Shown in pieces: positions 32,553 to 43,767 of a stretch of 64,000 bases of DNA; the first letter of the stretch is position 1, and the number at the start of each line of letters is the position of its first letter. Below the pieces are notes generated by a model. The model saw nothing but the letters and a program-made list of their open reading frames with translations, did not search any database and was not told the DNA's origin. This stretch comes from Ceratothoa steindachneri (Eukaryota; Arthropoda; Malacostraca; Isopoda; Cymothoidae), in assembly GCA_963969495.1 (NCBI GenBank), contig OZ018317.1, forward strand, positions 36,797,726 through 36,861,725. Direction: 5' to 3'. A program made the translations under genes and the position numbers.

Positions 32553-34046
32553 GTCTTCACCCGAAAATGATGCATTTTTTAAAAATTAATATCTTAGTAA
32601 CCTCCTTCCTATTCATGACAATTCTCATTTGCAAGATACTTTCAATCTTCTTCTTTTTCGAATGCAGAAAAAGGAATTAAGATGCATTTTATAGTTTAAT
32701 TGCGCTTCACAAAAATAACAACATGGGTAAAAAAAACGAATATCGAATAAAAAGAAATAAATAATCAGAAATTTAACTTACCTACAGTAAATGATCGATT
32801 TTACCACCACTTTGATGAATCACTAATCTGAGTGTTTTTTCCACACACACAAACCTTTTCTTACTTCATTAATGTCAATTTCTTGCCAAGATTCACGTAT
32901 GTTGCTTTTCAATTAGGGTTCTGTGAATTTTTCTCTCCGACCTCGGTAAACCTTTTCTTTTAATAATTCCCAAATTGAGTAATCCATGGGGTTACAATCT
33001 GGACTTGCGGTGGCCACTCATTTTTCGTTATTAATCTTGGTGTATTGCTAATTAGAAACGACTGTGTGGCGTGGCTTGTAGGCGAAGGTGATTCATATTC
33101 GGCAACAATCAGGCAACACTTTGTTTTCAGTTGTTCAATGTAATTAGCTGAATTCACTTTTGTCTTTTCAGTATCAATAAAATGAACATATGTTTTTCCA
33201 TTCCAAGATATCCCAGCAGATATCATAACATGAAGTTTCATGATACAATCTGTTTAACGGAATGTCACATTTTTTACCATGCCCGTAGACAACATCCGGT
33301 TTCGCGCAATTTCCTAAGTGAAATCTTTTACCATCCGTGAAGAAAATATTTTTAGCATCAGCGACAGAGAAATTAACAAGTAACTGTCTGCATCTTATTT
33401 TTCTTTTATCCTTAACAGTACCACTTTTTATAGATGATAGTATTCTTTTGAAGGCTTTTAGCTTTTGTGTCTCAATTATTCGTTGTACAGCACCTTCGAG
33501 TATTCAGGTTTTTAGCAATTGTTCTTTGCGATAAATGACTTACTAGTTTATCTTCCTGTGAGCGGATGTTATCGTTAATGTAATCACATTTGCCAGTTCT
33601 GAAGCTATTTTAGGTCTACCGCTTTTCCATATTTTTCCAGTAAATTCTCGCGATACTCTTCCAGTCTTCCATCCCATTTCACAGTGAGAAGCTCTGATGA
33701 GAATGTGATCTTCTTCCGACGTCATTATGGGTACTGAGGAACTTTAAATAAAGATATCCATAATATGACATGGTCATTCCTGTAGGCTTTTGTAAGAACG
33801 TGAAAATTCTTGTTTGATATTCCATAATTAAATAATATCTTATCGCGATACTCGTTTTTTTTACCCATGCTGTTAATTTTGTGAAGTGCAAGAAAACTAT
33901 AAAAGGTATCTAAATTCCGTTCTTTTGCATTCGAAAAAGGAAGTTTGAAAGTATCGTGTATATGAAAATTGTCATGAATAGGAAGGGGGTTACTGAGATA
34001 TTATTATTTTTAAAATGCATCATGGGGGGAGGGGGGAGGCACCTGA
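32549..34046 (-). mobile_element. Tc1/mariner element with ~120-bp terminal inverted repeats
   Basis: The left arm (32567-32692) and right arm (33909-34025) are inverted copies at roughly 85% by eye. They share ATGATGCATTTT, CTTCCTATTCATGACAATT and GATACTTTCAA. Outer ends are TCGAGTCTTC on the left and, reversed, TCAGGTGCCT on the right, next to TA (32547-32548 and 34047-34048). The element is 1498 bp, close to the usual Tc1/mariner size, but the arms are several times longer than typical ~30-bp mariner ends. It encodes a decayed transposase on the minus strand. Confidence 0.85.
32820..33891 (-). pseudogene. Tc1/mariner-superfamily transposase, frameshifted
   Basis: Reading down from about 33870, an opening WVKKTSIAIRYYLI segment is followed at 33725-33543 by MTSEEDHILIRASHCEMGWK and VSREFTGKIWKSGRPKIAS. 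These resemble the helix-turn-helix and GRPR-hook region of one Tc1-like transposase group. At 33241-32960 the catalytic half reads VMISAGISWNGKTYVHFID, VNSANYIEQLKTKCC, then SHATQSFLI and ITKNEWPPQVQIVTPWIT. The last corresponds to the WPPxSPDLNPLDY block after a frame slip, so the third catalytic residue is lost. Both halves lie wholly between the long inverted repeats, which identifies it as the element's own gene. Stops between 33540 and 33245 show it is dead. Confidence 0.8.
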
Positions 34047-34049
34047 TAT

Positions 34050-36290
34050 ATATATATTTGAAATATGTAAATTATATATCTTATGGGGACTTTTAAGAAA
34101 TATAGGAGGGAAAATTCATTTATCAAACCTTGAGAGGTGTTTGACTCAGATGCAGTGGAAGACGAAGCAACAAATTCGACAGAAGTCTTCGTTAAGGTTT
34201 AGTTTCGTTTTAGTTTCTTTTATTGGAAAACAAAATTCATAGGAATGAAATTTTGAGGTTGTGTAAATTAAATTTTTCTTTGTTACATTTTTTTTTTTGT
34301 TCCTGAAATTAATTGGGGTCAATTATTTAGTCCGATTTGGGGGAAATTTATTTTGGCCTAAAAAGTTCCTTCAGCTTGAAAACCTCTTCACCCTCCTCCC
34401 CCTAAATATTTGGTAGGGGGTTTAGCACCGATCTGGACTCTTTTTTTAGATCTTGTATTTATCAATGGGTTCCTAGAGTTTAAAGGGGGGGGGGGTACGA
34501 ACAACGGGTATCCATAGTGTGACGCAGCCGTCGTGAAATCACCCCCCTTGTGATCATGCGATGGAGGGGGGGGGGGGTCGACTGTTACACCTATCACCCA
34601 GAGGAGCGATATCCTCTACCGTCCCCAATGTTACTGGTAAACTCGAAGTAAATTGAAACTACCTGGGCTTTATTCGTTATAGATATCTTCCCTTTACTCT
34701 TTTTTTCTCTTTTTTTACAAGCTGGTGGCCAACTTTTGTAGGCTAGTCGCAGACCAGTTTCCATCAGCTGAGCCTTGGTCTGAATTGGGCGGTCACCCCC
34801 TCCCTCTTAATTTGTGTTGGGGTAATGGTTATTAACGTGTTTTCCTTCTTTACACTCTTTCCCACTTATACCCCACACATTCATTCTTTATCCAATCTGA
34901 AAAGATATATCAGGTGTGGCATGGGCCACACTGCTGCGGCTAACATCTTGAGGGTATCATACCCTCCATTCCCCAACACCCGGAGTTTTTTGCCATTCTA
35001 AACCCCCTTCCGCTTTTGTCATCCCTTTTTTTTACAGATTTCTCCTTACATGCCAGCGTGACTCTTCATGTGGTGTAGTGTGCTTTGAATCAGCACACCA
35101 TGTTGCATTAACATTCCTTAACTACTGTTCTTTAAATTGCAATTCTCCAGTAAAAGCAATTTCAACAACCTCCGTCCTCCTGACTAAGTGTCCTATTCGT
35201 CCATCGATGTTCCGATTAAATGGCCACCCTGAAGACTTGCTCCAGACATGTTCGTCTCTCTCATTTATCTCATATCCCGACAAACCTATTCCAAAATGCA
35301 CAAACACGTATCGTGTTTGCTGATATACAATGATTGCACTCATTTACACAAGTGTATATTGTATTTTCCTGTATGTGTAATTGAAAAATGTAAGTAGATT
35401 GCAAATAATGAAAATTGCACTATTTTTTATTTGCTAATTCAGCGTTTATGTATTTTTACGAGTCATCAATATTGCAGATGATCGACGAAATGACTGCGGA
35501 ATCTCCTAAAGCAGGGATTGAACTCTTAATTTCCCCCTACGGATGTATGGTAGAATAAAACGATAGAGAATATGTAATAGGTTTATTGTGGGGTAGAATC
35601 CCTGCTATAACAGATTCTTAACACACGTTTGAGAAACCTATTACAGATATGATTCATAAGGAGTAAGGATCTTTTTGTTGTTTTTTTGATTATGCTGATC
35701 CGGCGTCTGCCAACAAGTGGTAGTAACTATTTTAGCCTATTATTAGGATAAAAAAAAAAAAATGACAAACAAAACAAGCCTATAAATAAACTAAACAAAA
35801 AAGGAAACAAACAAAACAACAAAAGCAAAAAGGGGGCACCTTCCGGTATCGGAGGAAAACCACTGTACAGAACGAGTGCACCATTTTACAATTTTACTTA
35901 GAAGCTGAAATGTTATCGTTTATTCACATGGGTTTTAAAGGGTGGTTTAGATACACAGGTACAAACACAAATAACGCTGCAGATTTGGCTGTAGTAACTT
36001 TGTTATAGAATTTAAAGAAAAATAGGATTTGTGGGTAAAGTTGATCTCTAATTATATTATTGACTTTGCGTTATATAATTTTGGGCTTGGTGTAGATCTA
36101 AAAGGGGCTGGAATTATTACAATATACAGACTAAACAAGCAAACACAAAATAAAGAAGCATTTAAGAACAATTGTATATAAATAAAAGACGATCCTTTTT
36201 TTTATTATTATTGCATGAGTTTCATATTGTGGGATCCAATGTGCCAAAGAAATTATTGGCTTCTGATTTGGTCTTTCCACTCATATACTC

Positions 36291-36292
<2 letters not shown>
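34050..36292. other. Unassigned DNA
   Basis: About 2.2 kb. Contains G- and C-runs at 34486-34495 and 34567-34577 and a poly-A run near 35751. No gene or tandem repeat is supported. Confidence 0.5.

Positions 36293-36359
<67 letters not shown>
36293..36359. repeat. (TA)n microsatellite
   Basis: About 33 TA units at one side of the dispersed repeat. Confidence 0.95.
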
Positions 36360-36361
<2 letters not shown>

Positions 36362-36637
36362 AGGTAATGGCTTTGCTAATAAGATTAAAATTTAAATTAT
36401 AAAAAAAGCAGCCATAGTTAAATTTTGCTAAATTTTCTGAACTTCACCATTTGAAATTCTTTGGGTTTTAAAAAATTCCCAAAATTTCGATACTTGTATT
36501 TATTTCTGAACTTTGCCATTTTTTTTTATATTATAAAAGAATTATTAGAAATAACTTTGATAAGTCATAACCAAATTAAGATGAAATTATTATTTAAATA
36601 CTCAAAAAATCCTCTTCTTAAATTATAGAGTTAGTGA

Positions 36638-36640
<3 letters not shown>
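36362..36640 (+). repeat. Unknown dispersed repeat, copy 1
   Basis: A 280-bp AT-rich non-coding block almost identical in long stretches to 47685-48076. Shared phrases include AAAAAAGCAGCCATxGTTAA, TTTCTGAACTTCACCATTTG and TAGAAATAACTTTGATAA. (TA)n lies at both sides here. No coding capacity, no tRNA-like boxes and no clear terminal inverted repeats, so the class is unknown. Confidence 0.8.

Positions 36641-36721
<81 letters not shown>
36641..36721. repeat. (TA)n then (GA)n microsatellite
   Basis: About 40 TA units, followed by a short GAGAGA/GATA run to 36746. Confidence 0.95.
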
Positions 36722-36723
<2 letters not shown>

Positions 36724-36746
36724 AGAGAGAGAGAGATAGATAGATA

Positions 36747-37334
36747 TTTTTACTATTACAATCATTGAACCCAATCTAATCATGCAAACATATAAACAGC
36801 TTTTCAGACCATATGTGTGAGCAGAAGATGGCTTTCATATTTCATTTTTGGCTCAGACGTAAATCTCTTATTCCTCCAAGCAGCAGATGTGTCGTAACCT
36901 AACTATTGAAGATGGGGGTGGGTCAGGTCAAGCTAATTTTGATTTTTCTAACATCTGTTGAGCGCTAAAGGTTATTATCAGGAGGTATTCGCACAAACAA
37001 ACATTTGTCTCATAAGACCTGGGTTGTAATAACTAGGGGTTATTAATACCACGCGCTTTTCTTAAAATGATACTTTTATTCTATTACCTAAATAACGATA
37101 TATAAGTAAGTCTTAGATATTATTGGAGAGTCTAATCTAAGACAAGTAACTAACATCGCCAAGGGTGCGCCCGCTCGAACGTAGAGAAAAAGGAAAATAG
37201 AAATTATTAATAATAATGGCGAGCGACATGGAGGCACATACAGTTATATGTAAGCACATCTGTTTGCGTGGGGTCTATGTGTGCAGATGGTACTTATGGT
37301 TTGGCGTCTAAGAACGGGGGTAAGATAGCTTAGC
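36747..37334. other. Unassigned DNA
   Basis: No recognised feature. Confidence 0.45.
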
Positions 37335-37645
37335 GTATATGCACGCAGTTATGGGCTGTATGCACACTGTACTGATAACGGCAGATCTATGCACACTCTT
37401 CTGATAACGTGCGATCTATGCACATTCATCTGATACCATGGAGCCTATGTACACTTTTATGATGTCTAGGGGTCTATATACACTCTTATGATGGCTTGGG
37501 GTCTAAATATACTCTTATAATAGAGTATGGGCTATGCACACTTTTCTGATAGCGTGGGGTCTATACACGTTCTTTTGATATTGTGGGGTACATGCACACT
37601 ATTATGATAAAGTGAGGTTTATGTACACACTCATCGTAGTTTAGC
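37335..37645. repeat. ~37-bp degenerate tandem repeat
   Basis: About eight units of CTATGCACACTCTTCTGATA followed by a GTGGGGT-like segment. Confidence 0.8.
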
Positions 37646-38014
37646 GTCTATAGATACATGCATTTGTGCGCACACCTCAACGCACATTAGTACTTGAGTC
37701 CTCCGAAGGGCGATGTCGTGTATAACCTGACCTCCCACGGTGGAGCTGTCATCTAGGCTTTTGCGTGCACTTCGGCCCAATCGCACCCGTTCGGCTCTCA
37801 TATTACCGTCCAGCTTCCTCAATTTCTAGTGAGTTGTGCGCCCCCACTGATCGAACCATCCCTATTATTTTCCTCTTCCGAACATTCGCGCACTTTTTTT
37901 TTACCTTCTCCGCCCTCAAAACTTTCTTTAGGAAATAATGTTAGTGTATGGTGGAGAGGCCTGCGGTGGTTTTTAGTTATTTAATATTTATTTGTACCAC
38001 CCTTGCCGTTGCAA

Positions 38015-38455
38015 TTAGTGGAAGATTCCCTCAGTCCTGCTAATGAAATTCACATAAAGATTAGGCTGACAGTCCATGTAGAAGAGGTCCCCCAACCGGA
38101 TAATGAAATTAGCACATATATCTGAATGACACTCGGTGAGAAACCAGACGATACCATAAGACGGTGATCTTTTGTGTGTGTGGGGGGGGAGCGCGCTGTA
38201 GTGCTGTTGTTTAACACTACAACTAGAATAGGGATGTGTTGCATGCACGGAGTGATGAAACAGGAAGTGACAGCGGAGTTGTGATTGACTATTTATGTGA
38301 TGACGTGTGCAAATTGAGCAGCTTGTGCCCTACATATAGAGCGGGCTCTAATAGCGACTAGCTTCTTACATTGGCAGATGTTTTGTGTCCACTCGCACTG
38401 TGATTGAAACCCGAAACCTAGGCGTTAGAAGTCCAACGCCTATTATCTAGGTATA
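38015..38455 (-). mobile_element. tRNA-derived SINE (copy 3, diverged)
   Basis: On the minus strand the head has a B-box-like GGGTTTCAATCA (38400-38411), then GAGTGGACACAAAACATCTG, the same body phrase as in the copies at 5255 and 44575. Near 38095 it shares AATTTCATTATCCGGTTGGG with copy 1. The A box is degraded. Boundaries are approximate. Confidence 0.6.
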
Positions 38456-39304
38456 TTATCATACCTCTGTTAATCTTACTGCCTGTGAAAAACCTACCAA
38501 AAGAATCTTCTAATTACCACTGGTTGGAGAGTTTGCCACTTAATCCCCATTAAAAGGACGATTTTCAACCTATAACCTTCTACGATATGTAAAAATTGTA
38601 CCAATGGCAAACATATGTTGGTGGAAAACCAATCAATATAAGCTCGTTTAATTATTTCTATTAAAAAAATGAGTCAATCACATATGTGCGTATGTATGTG
38701 TACACAGGGCTTTATGTTATCATCTGCTTGAACAGATGTTTGGGTGAAAGATTAAACTATCAATGATGCATCGCGAAGCTAAATTGAGCAAAACGCGACC
38801 ATTTCGTCCATCGCATCTTTTTAACATCAATATTTCTACCCGGAAAACGCAATCTATTCCAATCGTTGTCTCCACACACACATGCACATACAGTTACTCG
38901 TGCGTGTATGCCCACCTGTACATTCACCAAGACCCAAGAGCTGGTGTGAGTCAGCGCGAGTATGTGAATATGAGAATGGGTGTTTAGGGTTTCGATTGCA
39001 TGACTATGTGAGAAAGCACGTGTGTGTTTATGTGTTCGGACGTATTCAGGAACTCCCACCAAAAGGGCAGGGTTAGTTTAAAGAGGAAAATTATTGTGTG
39101 GGTAGGTAGGAAATGTACCAAAAAGGTCTGAGTTTGAAAGATTGAGACAGTAAGGAGAAGAATTTTATCCAGTAAATAGTGTATGTAGGATTGGGATGGT
39201 GTGTGAAGGTGTATTTGTGATAGCAACGTGTGTGTGAATCCTATGAGTACTGATGCACACGGTATGAAACTGTGCTAACAGTATTCCAGCGAAGGACTGC
39301 AAGT
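38456..39304. other. Unassigned DNA
   Basis: Includes TG/CA-rich stretches (38865-39030) that give open frames on both strands without any recognisable domain. I do not support a gene. Confidence 0.5.
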
Positions 39305-39339
39305 TCACATATTTGAGTACCTTACAATTTTCACAACCC

Positions 39340-40360
39340 TTGAACGTTTATAATCTTCCATTATTTTCAATTTAACCATCTTTGGGCTTCGTCTCGTACT
39401 CTGCTCTCTATGTGAAGATGCCCCCATTCCATCAAAAATAAAGATATTCTTCCTGATGGCTTCTTTGAGTTCCTTGATGGTCCTGAGTCTCCCTGCGTAC
39501 ATTCTCTTTTTACGGTAGCCCCAGAGAAATAAATCTGGGGCGCTAAGGTCTGTCTGGGCTGTGAGGTGCTCACTCAAAATCACGCTTGAGACTGATCACA
39601 CGGCCACCAAAGTTCTCTTTTAGCCAATCTCGGGACAGGTTTGAGGTGTGAGAACTTGCTCCATCTTGCTGAAACCAGAACTTCCCCATAAGCGACGAGA
39701 ACAGGGTCTAATGCTCCCTCTTGAAGGTTTTGAGGACCTAAACATACCGCTCCTTGGTGACTGTCACTATCGCGCCAGATTCCTCGAAGAAGAATGGTCC
39801 GATGATGCCTCTGGCTAAGATTGCAGTCCATACCGTGCACTTAGGGTAGTGTAGAGGATTGGTGGCTACCTCATTCAGTCTGGAGGTCCCCCAGAAGACA
39901 TTTGTCTTTGAGTTTACCTTTCCTTCAAGATGGAAGTGAGCTTCGTCTGAGGTCCAAAGGACGTTACGGAAAAGTTAGGGTCTCATGAATCTTCTCCAGT
40001 ATCTTGACTGTCATAGCCTTTCTCTGCTCATTGGCTGAGGCTGTAAGGGTCTGCTTCATCTGTATTCTGTATGGGTAGGTCTTTGCATCCTTTACTAGCA
40101 CTCTCCTGCAAGTCTCAGGAAAATACCTAGGGACTGACTTCGCTTGCGCACAAAGCATTTTGGACTCTGCTGAACTGACTCTCTCACACTCTCGACCAGA
40201 TCAGATTTACGTACGCTTCCTGGGGCGTCCTGAATGGCTTGAACGGTTGTCACTAGCTGCATTGAGGTTCTCCACTGTCCCATAGTTCTCGAAGTGGTCC
40301 ACCCAGTCCTGAATTCTGCTCTTGGAGGGGGCTTTTTCACATTCGAATTGATGCACAAAG
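39340..40360 (-). pseudogene. DDE transposase (HTH plus DDE_3 type), nearly full length
   Basis: This is the best preserved DNA-transposase gene of its type here. Reading down from about 40358, it has an N-terminal ECKKPPxRxEI-like start, VRESVQQSPKCFVRKRSQSL (helix-turn-helix) and CRRVLVKDAKTYPYRIQMKQ. A long open stretch near 39960-39720 follows, with LWTSDEAHFHLEGKVN (first catalytic Asp), TVWTAILARGIIGPFFFEES and VTVTKERYV then a stop. At about 39690-39600 is FQQDGASSHTSNLSRDWLKE (second catalytic Asp). APHSPD and, one frame over, SAPDLFLWGY (third) come next, followed by RTIKELKEAIRKNIFIFDGM. All three catalytic motifs are readable. About two to four frameshifts and two stops disable it. 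It is related to the relic at 6140-7258. Confidence 0.85.
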
Positions 40361-40619
40361 GAGAGTTGAGGTAAACACGCGGCGAATATACAATGTATAA
40401 ATCATTATCCTTTGAATTCCCTATTAATTTCTCTTTATTTCATAGTCCCGATCGACCTTGCGAAGCGTACCTTAAAAGCTTGTATAGATCATGTGTTCAT
40501 GGTGTATGTGTGCTTTTGTGTGCGAATTAGAGTCATCATTATTTACACATTCAAGTCTACACTTTTAAGAAAATTTCTCTTTTTGAATTCAATGTTATTT
40601 TATCAGAAGTTTTCGCTTA

Positions 40620-41105
40620 TGTCCAATATTATTCATCACTTTTCTCCCCTCCATTTATTGATTATTTTTCAACTCCTCTTTATATATTGTTCATGCTTCA
40701 TCGCTTGTTTCCTCTCCATTTGTTGTCTATTCTTTATCTCATGTTTCCCCTTCATTTATTATTTTGCTTCATCTCTTGTCTCCTCCCCAATTATTGTTTA
40801 TTCTTCATCTCTTTTCTCCTCTCCATGTATTGTTTATTCTTTATCTCTTATGTTCTCTCCATTTATTCTTTATTATTCATCTCCTGTATCCTCTCCATTT
40901 ATTCTTTATTCTTCATCACTTCTCCCCTCTCTCCACTTAATGTTTATTCTTCATCTCTTGTCTCCTCTCCATCCATTCTTTTTTTCTTCATCTCTTCTCT
41001 CTTCTATCCAGTTAATGTTTATTCTTAATCTCTTTTCTGCTCTCCATTTATTCCTTATGCTTCATCTCTAGTCTCCTCTTTCTCTCCATTTATTCGTTAT
41101 TATCC
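40620..41105. repeat. ~36-bp pyrimidine-rich tandem repeat
   Basis: About 13 units of CTCTCCATTTATTGTTTATT followed by CTTCATCTCTTxTCTC. The unit length, a multiple of three, produces a 219-codon open frame (40412-41071) rich in F, S, L and I; its first ~70 codons are non-repeat sequence with no domain. I do not call it a gene. Confidence 0.9.
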
Positions 41106-41188
41106 TTATTCTTCTCATCACATTTTCGATTATAGTGACCTCCGTTCTCAAGGCTGGAATCGACTTCCTGCTGCCGCGATTGTCTTGA

Positions 41189-41216
41189 ACATCAACAACA
41201 ACAACAACAACAACAA
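41189..41216. repeat. (CAA)n microsatellite
   Basis: Nine CAA units. Confidence 0.9.
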
Positions 41217-41584
41217 AACAAGGGCAGCATGGGAAATCATGCTGCAGGTGACATCTGGACGATTACGTGCCCCATCCTGTTATCAACGACATACTTATGT
41301 GCCCTCCCCACCCCAAAGCTGCAGGTGGACTTCCGGCTATATATCTTCCTCACATCTTCACTTCCTCTATCTTCACCCCTTTATTACAGGTCTCTTCTTG
41401 CCCAAATTTCATTAGGATATTTTTATTCGAAAGTTTAACGCCCTCTTTCACTCTTTGTTGGGTCTAAAAACATTGAAAATAGAGCGCCCTTAATTGAGGG
41501 CGTTGTCACCTATGAAAAAATTGAGTAGGTTTTACACATACGCACACGCGCGTACACATATACATAAGCGCTTCCTTCTGTATA

Positions 41585-41825
41585 ACCTCCCCGCACGTAC
41601 GCATGCGCATATCCACCCCCCCATACGCATGCGCATACCCCTCCACTCCCGTACGTATGCGCATACCCCCATCCACCATACGCATGCACATACTCCCATC
41701 CCCCATACGCATGCGCATACCCCCATCCCCCGTACGCATGCGCATATTTCCATCCCCATACTCATCCCCCGTACGTATGCGCATACTCTACCCCCTGTTC
41801 GCATGCGCATATCCCCCCGCCCCGT
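41585..41825. repeat. ~27-30 bp minisatellite with CGTACGCATGCGCATA core
   Basis: About nine units, each with an alternating purine-pyrimidine segment (CGTACGCATGCGCATA) and a C-rich spacer (CCCCCATCCCC). The core contains the palindrome GCATGC/ATGCGCAT and would favour Z-DNA. Open frames on both strands here are repeat translations (for example repeated RMRIPPSP). Confidence 0.95.
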
Positions 41826-41904
41826 ATCCTTCTGTTCGCCACTGTACAAATGAATAGCAGAGGTAGGTCGCTTTGTAGCCTTTAATAGCGCAGATCATGT
41901 TCTA

Positions 41905-42070
41905 ACCTTTCATTTCCTTACCCTGTAATTCATCGGTGACCTTTCGGGTTGTGACCTCGTCAGGGTGACCGAAGGTCATTTCGAAACGTCGGAATGCGAC
42001 ACTCAATTCTTCCAGGCTTTTTAGTCCAATTTTCCGTTGCATCAGTTTTCATATTTTGACCTCGCCCAAC
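41905..42070 (+). mobile_element. Possible PLE-type tail with hammerhead-like stem
   Basis: The block around 41960-41995 reads GGTGACCGAAGGTCATTTCG followed by AAACGTCGG. It has a stable stem (GTGACC with GGTCAT) and the GAAACGTC signature seen in the PLE tail at 692-699. The expected CTGATGA core is degenerate (CGTCAGG). No coding part is nearby, so this may be a solo tail of another PLE family. Low to moderate confidence. Confidence 0.4.
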
Positions 42071-42527
42071 ACTCGGTGACCTTTGCCCCCGATCAAGGAG
42101 CACCCCAGTTTTTATTATTTGACCACCCGACGGTCACCTTTATCCCCCTCTCGTGTATAGGGCATGAACATTAGGGCATCTTTGGAACAGCAGTTGGTTT
42201 TCATTATAGAGGCAAACTGGGGTTACTTTATGCACCTGTATTTACGTGACTGTACGACCGTATGTGCACTTTTATGGGTCTATGAATGCATTTTAGTTTT
42301 ATTTGTAGCCGAAATTTATAAAATTGTTTTGTGTGGATATTCAAAATTATAGTGTGAGTGATTATAGGTATATAGTTTAGAAGGTGGAGGGCTTTATTAT
42401 AGAGGAGATTTGTCAACGTACTCTAGGGGACAATCATTCATTAATTTATCATATACATATACAGCCCTAGAGGAGAAATCTCTCAAATTGTATGTGTGAA
42501 TGTAATACCACGGGGAAATAAATAAAA
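42071..42527. other. Unassigned DNA
   Basis: Includes a GACCACCCGACGGTCACC inverted motif at 42121-42138. No gene supported. Confidence 0.4.
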
Positions 42528-42896
42528 TTACTCTAATACCATTGTAAAGTTTATGAAAGGCTTGGTTTGTGTTAGTTCTGAATGGTCAGGCTGTTTCACC
42601 TCTAAAATTAAAAAGTGAAATGCGTCCTCCTCACAAAGAACTACATTATGCTTCCTAAAATGAAGGTTCTGAGTTCTATGCTCAGTCATTATGGAGAAAA
42701 AGTCTCCAAATTTTCGGGAAAGTAGCCCAAACCGACTAAAAAGAGTCCAAATAACCCTAAATATGTCTCCAAACTTGAATTTAAATGGCCAAAAGTAGTC
42801 AATTTGAGGAACCGCAATAAACAAGCGATTTGAAGGAACACAAAAGGGACGCGAGTCCGGCTCCTGCGGAAGCAAAGGTCGCGGGAAATTGATCAA
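42528..42896 (-). other. 122-codon open frame of unknown nature
   Basis: An uninterrupted minus-strand frame that starts with Met and has a mixed, protein-like composition (FGDIFRVIWTLFSRFGLLSR, then TEHRTQNLHFRKHNVV). I recognise no domain. It lies alone in repeat-rich DNA with no visible splice sites or neighbours, and its sequence has an internal quasi-repetition (FGDIF, FGLLS, FGDFF), so it could be part of an interspersed repeat. I cannot say that it is a gene. Confidence 0.2.
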
Positions 42897-43584
42897 TGTG
42901 GAGAGTTCGATTATTCTCTCTGGTAATTCAGCTGATCATGTTCAGAGGCCAAGCGGGAAGCAAAGGAGGGTCAAAGTATATCTTTTACGCAATGCACCAA
43001 TCATTATATAAATAACAAAGAGTATTAAGGAAAATACATACATGTAATTTTACCATGTGAATATAAGGTGTGGTGGACAAGATTGATATACACACAATCC
43101 TCGAATGTATTGAATCGGAAAGAAATGATTCAAAAGGCTTATAATTGGAGGGGGACCCTTTATAGGGTTACAAAGCGGAAGGGCAAGCCCACTGCATCAG
43201 ATCGGGATCAATTGAGTTCCTATTCGTCCTGACCCTCCTTTCCGGTCCGACCTCACTGAGACTCATGCCCGGGTCAGCGGCGTGGGTCAGAGGTCAGCGC
43301 AATGGCTATTCAACGAACAGATCCTTTTAGTATCGGCTCATTTCGGCAGTTCGGGAAGTTTATTGAAGTAATTGTCGCAGTGTGGTGGAGGCGGGCGGAG
43401 GAGTGGAAGTGTGTGTGCACATCTCTGTGTATGTGTGGAAGAATGCGCATGGATGTATGTATATGCATGCATGTGACGGGGGGTATTCGTTTGCTGTCTT
43501 GAAGGAGGATATACAGAGTTTAACAACAAGAATGATACAAAAAAATATTAATAGATTGATTTCGGGATCCCTTTTTAGGGACCC

Positions 43585-43587
<3 letters not shown>
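42897..43587. other. Unassigned DNA
   Basis: No recognised feature. GT-rich around 43408-43480. Confidence 0.45.

Positions 43588-43642
<55 letters not shown>
43588..43642. repeat. (TA)n microsatellite at PLE 3' end
   Basis: About 27 TA units, adjoining the 3' end of the minus-strand PLE exactly as 787-864 adjoins copy 1. Confidence 0.95.
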
Positions 43643-43646
<4 letters not shown>

Positions 43647-43726
43647 CTTGTAATTGATTTGTTCCTTGGGAATCTGGTATGTAGTAGGAATATGAAGACC
43701 CAGGTGATTACACTAATCATTTATTG

Positions 43727-43767
43727 GCCGGACGTTTCGGGCCTTCACTAGGACCATCTTCAGCGAC
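43727..43767 (-). ncRNA. Hammerhead-ribozyme-like motif (copy 2)
   Basis: Equivalent to 663-703. On the minus strand: GTCG, then CTGAAGA (one base different from the CTGATGA core), T, GGTCC, loop TAGTGAA, GGCCC, GAAAC, GTC, CGGC. Stem I is kept; stem II has one mismatch. The core change at a position normally invariant suggests that this copy is inactive. Confidence 0.45.

Noticed and set aside
40412..41071. 219-codon plus-strand frame, hydrophobic
   Set aside because: Two thirds of it is the 36-bp tandem repeat read in phase; apparent membrane segments come from pyrimidine-rich codons.
41494..41857. Overlapping frames on both strands, up to 119 codons
   Set aside because: All come from the 27-30 bp minisatellite, open on both strands because the unit lacks stops.
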